DNA of 15,032 nucleotides from Candidatus Omnitrophota bacterium (GTDB taxonomy: Bacteria; Omnitrophota; Omnitrophia; Omnitrophales; Aquincolibacteriaceae). Positions 7,601 to 11,182 of the stretch are shown one piece after another. A model generated the notes under the pieces. The model ran no database searches and was not told the origin of the DNA. It saw only the letters and a program-made list of their open reading frames with translations. Position numbers and translations under genes: made by a program. The stretch lies in NCBI GenBank assembly GCA_023819025.1, contig JAMWDC010000003.1, positions 1 through 15,032 on the forward strand, in the 5' to 3' direction. Each line of letters starts with the position of its first letter. The stretch's first letter is position 1.

Positions 7601-10600
7601 ACAATGCCACCGGCAAGGTTCAAGACAAATTCCAGTGTCTCGTGCGGCAGATCGGACGCCGGACTGCTCAGCCTTATGATGATCTTGTCATCCCGGTAAA
7701 CAGCCTTCAGTAAAATATCTTTTTCGACAGCGTTAAGATACCCAGCAACAAAAGGGATAAAACCAATGAGCGGTGTTAAGTAAGCAAGAAAAGCTGCCTC
7801 AACCGTCACGGGCGGACCGTCCGGGCTGGTCCAAAGAATGTCGCGAGGCCCATCCAGTTCGTACATCTTGCCCCCGATGTGAAAATCCAATATCCCCTTT
7901 GCCCGCCAACCGAATTTGAATGAAGTCTCAAACTGATATTCTGGTCTATCCGAACGCGCCTCAGCACGAACGGAATGTGAAAACGGTCCTTTAGGAGACG
8001 AACTTAGCGCGAGAGTCTCTCTGACAGAACTGCCTTTGGTACCTTCATAAATATACATACTCCACATAAATAATTTGACGAAAAAGGAATTGACACGATC
8101 TCCTATTTCTGATAGATTGCATCTCCCATGAAAAAGAATCCTCATCATACCCCCAAGCATTCCCGCGACCACAAGTTCACGGTAGTACTCGAAGACCTTC
8201 GCAGTCAGTTTCGGGTCTTTGGCGAAGGGCTTCAGGATGTCCACAAGGAGCTTCACGAAATACGCACAGAACTTCAGAAGGTACATTGTCGATTGGATCG
8301 GCTTGAAATAGATGTGGCCATTCTCAAAACGGATGTTGCCGAGCTTAAAACGGATGTCACCGACATTAAAACCGATTTCACCGACATTAAAACCGATTTC
8401 ACCGACATTAAAACCGATTTCACCCAGATTAAAACCGATTTCACCGACATTAAAACCGATTTCGCCGACATTAAAACCGATTTCGCCGAGATTAAAACGG
8501 ATGTTGCCGAGATTAAGACCGCTGTCGATTTTATTAAGGATAAGGCGCTTCCTACGGTTGCCACCAAAGACGATTTGATCATCGTAAACAAACGAATCAC
8601 CCTTCTCGAAAAGGCTTCTTGACATCATTGGAGGCCGGTTGTTCTTTACCGGCTCCGCGGAACTTTCAATCTTCAAACCTTCACCTCTTGAACGGGTTTC
8701 TCCCCGCACCTCGGAACCTAAAAAAATAGCCAATGGTTTAAAAGTCAAAAGGCCAAAAAGTTGTTGTATCAACTTTTCAACCTTTGAACCCTTTAACGTT
8801 TTAACAAACTTTTCGAGCCGTGCCTCGGATCGAACTGTGCGTGTTTGTTTCACGGATCCAGGATGCGGGATCGTGGATCGAGCAAGATTTCGCAAAGGAT
8901 ACGGATTCAGCTGCGAAACGGGTTTATCGCTACCTTCACTTAAACCTGTTCCGGTTCGAATCGGTACCTTGGCCTTTTTGATATAGCCGTTGACCGCTTT
9001 GGCCAGGTCGGGTGCATCATGACCCAAAAAATGCCGTAGGTAATAAGGAAATTTTTTTTGAGGCACTTCGCGGAAGACGCGGAGCTGAACCGCAGCCTTT
9101 CGTACGACCTCCGGGAGCTCTTCTTTGTGATATCCCACGGCCATGAGTTGCTTGTAATAGTCCTGGTGTCTTTTGCTGAATGAGGTGACCTTGGGAATCA
9201 GGATATGGTACGAAAATCCTTCCTCGCGAAGAATCTGTTTGATGTTTTCCTTGTGGAATCCGCCGAAGACCAGAACCGTCACTTTCCCCTGGGATTGGCG
9301 GAGGATTTTCCCGAGGACGCGGTCCCGGGCTTGGGCCAATTCATAAAATCTGACTGCGTTCCGGATATCCTCCTCCCAAAGTTTAGAAAGCACAAGCGAC
9401 TGTTTGGTCTCGCGGGCCACAAATTCCGCAAGCGCCTCCGTATTCATGGACTCAAGGGTGTCCCGGAGTGCTTCAAATTCCTCGGGGGTCATCTCGAGCC
9501 GGTTCAATCGTTGAAGGAGCCGGATTCCTTTGTAATACCGGAAGATTTCACGGTCCCGGGATTTGTCGAGCAGCCGGGCCGCGATGCTATTCTCAAAGGC
9601 CTCGATTTCCTCAAAGAGCCTCTTGGCACCGAAATTTCGGACCTCATCCAGAACCTTTGGATCTTGTGCGGTTTCGAGACCCAAGACGGCTTGAATCACA
9701 GGAAAATCGGACGTCAAGGAATCGAATATGCTGTTTGATAAATTCGAGTTGGTATTTGAGATTGCGTCGTCGGCCGGCGGCCTCTTCGCAATGACAGTAT
9801 TTTTTGAAGTCCCTCCTGGGATGTCATTGCGAGGGAACGAATCGACCGAAGCAATCTCAGAAATATCACTCGAACTTAACGACCGCGGTAGTAACGCCCG
9901 GAGGCGTTTCAGGTAATCCACCAAGCCGATCTTTTCGTTCTCGAACCGGCTCCTCAGATTCATCCATGTCTTGAGCGATTTTTGGAAATATCGGTGCGCG
10001 AGTTTCTGAATCTCGCGGTCAATCGCACAAAGATCTTTGTCGATCTCGGGTTTGCGTTTAGCTGCCTGCCGGTACCAGTTAATATTTTCAAGGTGAAGCC
10101 GGATGCTATCTGCCCCGATCAGCTGAAAATCAGCATGGAGTATGGGGGGTATTTGTCCGCCGGTTAGGCGGGGGAGATGGGGTTGTCTTTCTCCCTTAGA
10201 CTGCATGCGTCCTGCTCTATGCTCTATGCTTAACATTTCTCGGTTGATATGGGCGTACTCCGCGCCGCCGAGCCGCAATTTATCCATTAAAAAGTAAGAA
10301 ACCTTTTCCTTCAGCGCCGGATCCTTGATGAATCCGAAGTAAGCGTCGGTCGGCACGGGGCCTTCATAACCTTCCTCAAAAACCGTTTTCACGCCGTGAT
10401 GGGCCACAAGAATTTTTATTATTTGCGCAATGTGCTCCTGTGCCTCCAGAGAATCGTGTGCATCTTGAATGTAGATAACAGTTTTAGGAGCAGACTTCCC
10501 GCGGGGGCCTGCCCCTGGAGGCGCGTAAGATTCCTCGACCATTCCGAATTCCGAGGGGATCACAAGACCTTCGTGCATTGCGGCGCCGACACGGTCTTTG

Positions 10601-10737
10601 GCGGGTAAGAAGATAGAAACCGTGCCTGACGCCGCATACACAAAAGTCTGCGAGAAGCTGAAGCAAATGAGCACAAGAATCGCGGTAAGTTTCCAGTGAA
10701 AAGAGAGTAGTTTTCTCGATGTTTTTGTGCTTATCAT
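1696..10737 (-). CDS. Giant modular exported protein (about 3013 aa) with R-S-E-x-R spacer motifs
   Basis: This is a single open frame of 3013 codons. I take ATG 10737 as the start because the signal peptide begins there (RKLLSFHWKLTAILVLICF, then FVYAAS, cleavage near residue 36); a TTG four codons upstream is the alternative. Modules, in residues: 37-635 Tiki/ChaN-like; 683-923 antisense of the coiled-coil gene; 929-1111 unknown with hydrophobic stretches; 1117-1337 GHKL ATPase; 1347-1524 unknown; 1530-2249 basic, winged-helix-like plus coiled coil; 2289-2477 unknown; 2483-2556 charged linker; 2562-2798 SAM methyltransferase; 2804-3013 unknown. Spacer motifs start at residues 636, 674, 924, 1112, 1338, 1525, 2250, 2259, 2284, 2478, 2557, 2799 and 2874. 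The length, spacer conservation and recognisable domains in one frame argue for translation. The antisense module and the embedded repeats make continuity through residues 683-923 the least certain part. Overall function is unknown. Confidence 0.78.
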   Translation of the reverse strand: MISTKTSRKLLSFHWKLTAILVLICFSFSQTFVYAASGTVSIFLPAKDRVGAAMHEGLVIPSEFGMVEESYAPPGAGPRGKSAPKTVIYIQDAHDSLEAQEHIAQIIKILVAHHGVKTVFEEGYEGPVPTDAYFGFIKDPALKEKVSYFLMDKLRLGGAEYAHINREMLSIEHRAGRMQSKGERQPHLPRLTGGQIPPILHADFQLIGADSIRLHLENINWYRQAAKRKPEIDKDLCAIDREIQKLAHRYFQKSLKTWMNLRSRFENEKIGLVDYLKRLRALLPRSLSSSDISEIASVDSFPRNDIPGGTSKNTVIAKRPPADDAISNTNSNLSNSIFDSLTSDFPVIQAVLGLETAQDPKVLDEVRNFGAKRLFEEIEAFENSIAARLLDKSRDREIFRYYKGIRLLQRLNRLEMTPEEFEALRDTLESMNTEALAEFVARETKQSLVLSKLWEEDIRNAVRFYELAQARDRVLGKILRQSQGKVTVLVFGGFHKENIKQILREEGFSYHILIPKVTSFSKRHQDYYKQLMAVGYHKEELPEVVRKAAVQLRVFREVPQKKFPYYLRHFLGHDAPDLAKAVNGYIKKAKVPIRTGTGLSEGSDKPVSQLNPYPLRNLARSTIPHPGSVKQTRTVRSEARLEKFVKTLKGSKVEKLIQQLFGLLTFKPLAIFLGSEVRGETRSRGEGLKIESSAEPVKNNRPPMMSRSLFEKGDSFVYDDQIVFGGNRRKRLILNKIDSGLNLGNIRFNLGEIGFNVGEIGFNVGEIGFNLGEIGFNVGEIGFNVGEIGFNVGDIRFKLGNIRFENGHIYFKPIQSTMYLLKFCAYFVKLLVDILKPFAKDPKLTAKVFEYYRELVVAGMLGGMMRILFHGRCNLSEIGDRVNSFFVKLFMWSMYIYEGTKGSSVRETLALSSSPKGPFSHSVRAEARSDRPEYQFETSFKFGWRAKGILDFHIGGKMYELDGPRDILWTSPDGPPVTVEAAFLAYLTPLIGFIPFVAGYLNAVEKDILLKAVYRDDKIIIRLSSPASDLPHETLEFVLNLAGGIVEEMPELFRRLNKHDAVLRALIALAFLPVITDRTHPRESKKTLAFFGRSDLQNKLRFLSRRRWSDARSETRDDRPGLVFPLGEKDLAAVRDALKTGNLKPAQKLGFVIGTIEIARLFDRVGFEQLLLPQTAAGYLDAMIFRKDGADPTESDQLRRALSELVSNVIEHVADRIPVGVPDEVARKRFVVLGRRVDQEGRKGVEVIVADQGEGIPARALGGSGYSTTGDPHRGKGLAMIINMAIEDNRGFFEAQTKQGKIVFTEDHPEGIDSRTQFEFGTLARVVRYLPEEIFDTGSEARSESREPDQGYEAFYQLFRKVRETDDIKDLVEKEHQLVKHPLMILRDIPIQWNETDQIFDTDLLGNSVLIRHDVAADNIIVPRTDAGQNLPTLWKYKGLVTVKVRDLSQKGIGEFHEEKRVLLETLNHSSLRVKYAKDRELTRLEPHHFYRLVKGLEIQKVVLKERALIDYIVRREKEDQGQTRSETREGEAIQRILSESAGGPETPPAEVRQSNTAEFLTPSSREPSPVLGLFDRIYNVFKFEPFTLSQYLSVYRQKSEPMVRQHMVQLKKLGMLEYLSPDKPGGERFLSLPPFRESQLEDIRFVLSEYVQESDEPFAAVQLEKIRRGSRIFKRPERLLNFRETTRGHLRTKARSKQANLFLVYELLSRHFPRVAVRSSLLFQWIDGLSFRGFENQVEHLERLGLVEHVGFGWIQRAKIPPRTSNAIRRALRDYARDLDRTALESKIRLIRDGEEFLDLSKTLSRWDVMRLFPEDPLRLRMGKIKLTLPKLIAAIDKTARERNGRPRLVHVMKKLRLKQHQRITDFARRHSISLRQLGIWGLNLPSDKETLEKVIDTALLRLRSGDKVYRGMPLLVSDLADELRAMTPLAFFEKCRHIGIDLVAKGVFLAEDRSAKRKRYTAAYLRSVGIRPWTKLIGYWMERPVSEIGVRQREAFDASVRIRTHWEDTTVIRRAKERFEYVQNLIHGAATDLRDAERSENLIRLNWSLYHLKRISPTHRYLSRYALKRFRSKEEKQKARIADAVRYLKRAIRSRNLRLVMKFEASLRNLEPSHPVLKQARRYRQKHRLARERVYKRRIAEEKKSKVERRQTLTGKLNEIEERFELERVELLAPLQLRIARVTYLLQVVDDLRERAKLRTELKELETKYRANQEEVNRQKEEAMRTVLASSSQRIPSENTGLPETFRRSEVRSMQPRSEVRNFKTQRGKQTLAEGKTDKHARSETRIEIPIARKVHKKFVLFKIGVRHYRMGNRSFERMKGYRFEEVKLQEDMDGTWLGRNDPVDREYRMFLFQLFLYVESALQMVPYRRGENPILRIAVDYETAGVRIRDQVQETFVRYSDGSIQGRVVGVFNFEDMEQLNIDNPFARMYIFGMLTEDLLAFLPDVLDPLSREQALECYFGQRDSVRMAFLARPRSEAREEKVKEVRKEREEEREGKRKTDRGRKSLMSVRTQLPRMVEPLERDAGDARRDDRVFPVGFPSYHFPLFSSLASHRSETRDDAAWAVNRFLEETVKQIERSEGILHEAVTTYAAYDDENHGISPYLGIYFASLFPTLERGMELINAGPDDHLLELGAGSARVSIFASGRCGAQATAYELDPRFYRISRRTIDAVLQAENPPVGLHRDKIQAIDLRHGDFLDILKDQEAMKKFTLIYYFGVGSRHESKIDEYLQNTMRRDAIVFVVDIYSKTPRRVNFPHLREVSQEFSGDPTIRFFIHPEADLETIKRLRFGHFDAARSEARAINAGKRRKVEGGRESDNLIEGTLTAFKTEVEVAGSKAADVEKGAHIMRQVIETGDSPAILYLDGQMLAGRAELRTEAFAVAFETQILRQFRFVIYNAQALLVEVYEPFASLRNVLFMRGDFSAAYKQYGRNRRVKKVRVVGSEGVASFGDVDNFLWENQTDIWAALIHAIADDAVFGIHKVRGVWRVVSDFLRRQISEFRGTLVVKMSA
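2344..3054 (-). other. SAM-dependent methyltransferase module of the giant ORF (class I Rossmann fold)
   Basis: Residues 2562-2798. Motif I is LLELGAGSA (E2635, G2637, G2639), followed by the acidic end of strand two in AYELD (E2659, D2661), which would hold the SAM ribose. DLRHGDFLDIL matches the motif II/III region and FTLIYYFGVGS the motif IV position. A helical segment with ISPYLGIYFASLFPTLERGM precedes motif I, as in DOT1- or PrmA-like small-molecule and protein methyltransferases. The acceptor is unknown. The module is bracketed exactly by spacer motifs (R-S-E-T-R at 3069-3055 and R-S-E-A-R at 2343-2329). Like the ATPase module, it needs a cytoplasmic cofactor, which conflicts with the N-terminal signal peptide. 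Confidence 0.8.
3991..6150 (-). other. Basic module of the giant ORF: winged-helix-like repeats and arginine-rich coiled coil
   Basis: Residues 1530-2249, the longest stretch without a spacer motif. Residues about 1588-1625 (LSQYLSVYRQ...MVRQHMVQLKKLGMLEYL) have the helix-turn-helix-then-wing pattern of transcription-factor winged helices. A similar unit appears at about 1700-1760 (ending NQVEHLERLGLVEHVGFGW). Short helical units around LTLPKLIAAIDKTARERNGRPRL follow; these could be further DNA-binding folds. From about residue 1990 to 2240 the sequence is strongly basic and helical, rich in Arg, Lys and Glu, and likely a coiled coil. Together this looks like a nucleic-acid-binding segment. 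I recognise no specific family. Confidence 0.45.
6727..7389 (-). other. GHKL (HATPase_c) ATP-binding module of the giant ORF
   Basis: Residues 1117-1337. The Bergerat-fold boxes are clear: N-box ELVSNVIEHV (E1204, N1208), G1 box DQGEGIP (D1251, G1253, G1255), a GSGYSTTGDPHRGKGLAMI stretch covering the ATP lid and G2 box (G1275, G1277), and a final strand FEAQTKQGKIVF. This fold occurs in histidine kinases, anti-sigma serine kinases (RsbW/SpoIIAB), MutL, Hsp90 and gyrase. There is no recognisable dimerisation helix with a phosphorylatable His, so an anti-sigma-kinase-like or stand-alone ATPase is more likely than a sensor kinase. It is flanked on both sides by spacer motifs (R-S-E-T-R before; G-S-E-A-R and S-E-S-R after), so it is a discrete cassette. 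Oddly, it sits in a protein with a signal peptide, where ATP would be absent unless the module stays in or returns to the cytoplasm. Confidence 0.82.
8090..8118 (+). promoter_or_regulatory. Strong candidate promoter of the nested coiled-coil gene (leaderless type)
   Basis: A perfect -35 TTGACA (8090-8095) is followed after exactly 17 bases by TAGATT (8113-8118, four of six). The region just upstream (about 8041-8089) is markedly AT-rich, like an UP element, unlike the roughly 50% GC surroundings. The ATG at 8128 begins only nine bases beyond the -10, so the transcript would start at or next to the start codon. No ribosome-binding site is present, which agrees with leaderless translation. It lies inside, and antisense to, the giant ORF. 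Confidence 0.6.
8128..8622 (+). CDS. Small coiled-coil protein with TDFTDIK heptad repeats, nested antisense in the giant ORF
   Basis: The product is 164 residues, cytoplasmic, with no signal peptide. The N-terminus is His- and Lys-rich (KKNPHHTPKHSRDHKF). A helical segment VVLEDLRSQFRVFGEGLQDV follows, then RLDRLEIDVAILKTDVAELK. About ten heptads of the type T-D-[FV]-[TA]-[DE]-I-K place hydrophobic residues at a/d spacing. The tail DDLIIVNKRITLLEKAS is typical of this kind of small bacterial coiled-coil protein, which I know as uncharacterised. The coherent start, heptads and tail, plus a canonical promoter 5' and a hairpin 3', argue that this strand is real. The giant ORF reads the same codons in exact antiparallel register (codon position 2 opposite position 2). 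Likely role: oligomerisation scaffold; function unknown. Confidence 0.75.
   Translation: MKKNPHHTPKHSRDHKFTVVLEDLRSQFRVFGEGLQDVHKELHEIRTELQKVHCRLDRLEIDVAILKTDVAELKTDVTDIKTDFTDIKTDFTDIKTDFTQIKTDFTDIKTDFADIKTDFAEIKTDVAEIKTAVDFIKDKALPTVATKDDLIIVNKRITLLEKAS
8329..8538 (+). repeat. Ten tandem 21-bp units (one heptad each) in the coiled-coil gene
   Basis: Units start every 21 bases from 8329 (8329, 8350, 8371 and so on to 8518). The core unit is ACCGATTTCACCGACATTAAA; the four or five middle copies are nearly identical, and the outermost ones diverge. The unit length is a multiple of three and contains no stop on either strand, so it gives T-D-F-T-D-I-K heptads forward and G-F-N-V-G-E-I repeats in the giant ORF on the reverse. 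Near-identical central copies suggest recent expansion by slippage or unequal recombination, so copy number may vary between strains. Confidence 0.9.
8634..8653 (+). terminator. Possible terminator hairpin after the coiled-coil gene
   Basis: A perfect 6-bp stem GCCGGT/ACCGGC (8634-8639 with 8648-8653) encloses the loop TGTTCTTT, 11 bases after the stop of the coiled-coil gene. No T-run follows on the plus strand, so termination would be weak or Rho-assisted. Confidence 0.3.
8756..8777 (-). repeat. AAAAGTTG/CAACTTTT hairpin within low-complexity DNA of the giant ORF
   Basis: A perfect 8-bp inverted repeat (8756-8763 with 8770-8777) with a 6-base loop. Read on the minus strand, it ends in CAACTTTTT, like a weak intrinsic terminator. 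It lies in an AAGGTTGAAAAGTT-type tract (about 8745-8815), of the kind usually found between genes, yet is read as KVEKLIQQLFGLLTF in the giant ORF, between the first two spacer motifs. It may mark the former end of a separate gene encoding the N-terminal module. Confidence 0.45.
9738..9880. repeat. Large palindromic repeat inserted in frame in the giant ORF
   Basis: Inverted arms 9758-9796 and 9822-9858 share GAGATTGC at their outer ends and CGCAATGACA at their inner ends, around a 25-base centre. Imperfect complementarity continues outward: AATTCGAGTTGGTATTT on the left against AAATATCACTCGAACTT on the right, giving about 143 bp in all. The GAGATTGCTTCG...CGCAATGACA phrase is of a type I associate with dispersed intergenic palindromes of environmental bacteria. 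Here it is translated as residues about 287-334 of the giant protein, a low-complexity stretch rich in Ser, Asn and Asp between two helical parts of the N-terminal module, and it does not break frame. It resembles a non-autonomous palindromic element tolerated as a protein insert. Confidence 0.8.
10145..10232. repeat. Hairpin and 7-bp tandem repeat captured in the giant ORF
   Basis: CCGCC-GGTTA-GGCGG (10157-10171) is a perfect 5-bp stem beside G-runs. GCTCTAT is repeated in tandem at 10214-10227, followed by a partial third copy. Both are phrases typical of spacer DNA. In the giant ORF they give residues about 170-199 (GRMQSKGERQPHLPRLTGGQ and beyond), a Gly/Pro/Arg-rich break in an otherwise regular helical domain, followed by a well-formed strand LHADFQLIGAD. 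It is probably a second in-frame insertion. Confidence 0.5.
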
Positions 10738-10791
10738 TTTTCCCGCCAAAAAATGGTAAGTCCGTATGAGAAAAAAATAAAAAGACGTAAA

Positions 10792-10819
10792 AAGATACCC
10801 GATCTCTTTGGAATTACAA
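10792..10819 (-). promoter_or_regulatory. Weak candidate promoter of the giant ORF
   Basis: On the minus strand, TTGTAA (10819-10814) and TATCTT (10797-10792) are 16 bases apart; each matches four of six consensus bases. They precede a T-rich leader of about 45 bases and the G-rich GGCGGGA just before the ATG at 10737, a poor ribosome-binding site with short spacing. Nothing better is visible upstream. Confidence 0.3.
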
Positions 10820-10980
10820 ATGGGCTGAAGAGAACCTCAACTGGAAGTATGCAAGTGATAAGAAATGCTAGAACGCACTAACAGAGAAAAATGGATCTCA
10901 CCCATGGGCTCGTCCCTTGTCCATAAAAGTTATTTCGCAGGCGCGTAGAAGGATTTAAATCTTAACTATTTAATGCGGTG

Positions 10981-11114
10981 AGGCGGACGATCTGCAGTGC
11001 TACGCATCCAACCCCGGTCTCGGTGGGAGGGCCCCTTCACCTGCCAGATGGCGGGCAGAGACGAAGGGTGATAAATTAGGCAGTGATTCGCTGCTGCAGG
11101 ATAAAGTCTTGCCG
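10981..11114. ncRNA. Candidate structured RNA with a long-range closing stem (unidentified)
   Basis: This GC-rich block sits in a 433-bp gene-free region. GGCGGACGATCTGCAG (10983-10998) can pair with CTGCAGGATAAAGTCTTGCC (11095-11114), giving a bulged closing stem. Inside are GGTG..AGGGCCCCT..CACC (11022-11041), CTGCC..GGCAG (11041-11058) and GTCTC/GAGAC arms. An alternative pairing joins CGAAGGGTGA to TTCACCCCTTCG (11062-11131). The closed-stem, open-middle, terminal-hairpin outline is reminiscent of 6S RNA, but I see no conserved sequence that proves it. TTTAAT (10969-10974) would place a plus-strand start near 10981, and G-U pairs in the closing stem mildly favour plus. It is not a tRNA, tmRNA, RNase P RNA or SRP RNA that I can recognise. 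It could instead be a regulatory leader. Confidence 0.35.
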
Positions 11115-11137
11115 AGCGTTCACCCCTTCGATAGAAT
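11109..11137 (+). promoter_or_regulatory. Candidate promoter of the EF-P family gene
   Basis: TTGCCG (11109-11114, four of six) and TAGAAT (11132-11137, five of six) are exactly 17 bases apart, predicting a start near 11144 and a 39-base leader before the ATG at 11183. The -35 overlaps the 3' arm of the candidate structured RNA. If both are real, RNA and gene are separate transcripts that may interfere. Confidence 0.45.
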
Positions 11138-11182
11138 ACGGCGAGTTTAAAATCAATTTTCCGGTTTGCGAGGATAGAGTTG

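Larger units (their letters stand above)
8833..10737 (-). other. N-terminal module of the giant ORF: signal peptide plus Tiki/ChaN/TraB-like domain
   Basis: Residues 1-635 of the giant protein. After the signal peptide, a hydrophobic strand runs into DAH (H94, in VIYIQDAHDS). VFEEGYEG follows (E121, E122), and much later VTVLVFGGFHKENI (H495) is followed by another strand. A buried strand ending in His, an early acidic pair and a late G-x-H motif resemble the Tiki/TraB/ChaN/EreA superfamily of metal-dependent hydrolases and haem-binding proteins. The middle (residues about 130-470) is mostly helical and charged, and carries two insertions that look like captured intergenic DNA (residues about 170-200 and 287-334). 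The call is a motif-level inference; the substrate is unknown. Confidence 0.5.

Noticed and set aside
8329..8538. CRISPR array
   Set aside because: The repeats are directly abutting with no spacers and preserve reading frame; this is a coding tandem repeat.
8274..8600. Further open frames in the 21-bp repeat region (both strands)
   Set aside because: A 21-bp repeat without stops opens several frames automatically; only the 8128-8622 frame has a promoter, heptads and coherent non-repeat ends.
9205..9738. 177-codon plus-strand ORF opposite the giant ORF
   Set aside because: No start signals, no family resemblance; the minus strand here carries the conserved-looking GGFH strand, so this is a shadow, unlike the coiled-coil gene at 8128.
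1696..10737. Stop-codon reassignment as the reason for the giant ORF
   Set aside because: The other genes here end normally at TAA, TAG and TGA, and all three codons appear as stops at sensible family lengths; the long frame needs no altered code.
10981..11131. tRNA, tmRNA, RNase P RNA or SRP RNA
   Set aside because: I looked for the acceptor/T-loop pattern, tag reading frame, GAGGAAAGTCC-type core and GGAAGGAAGCAGCC-type core on both strands; none is present.
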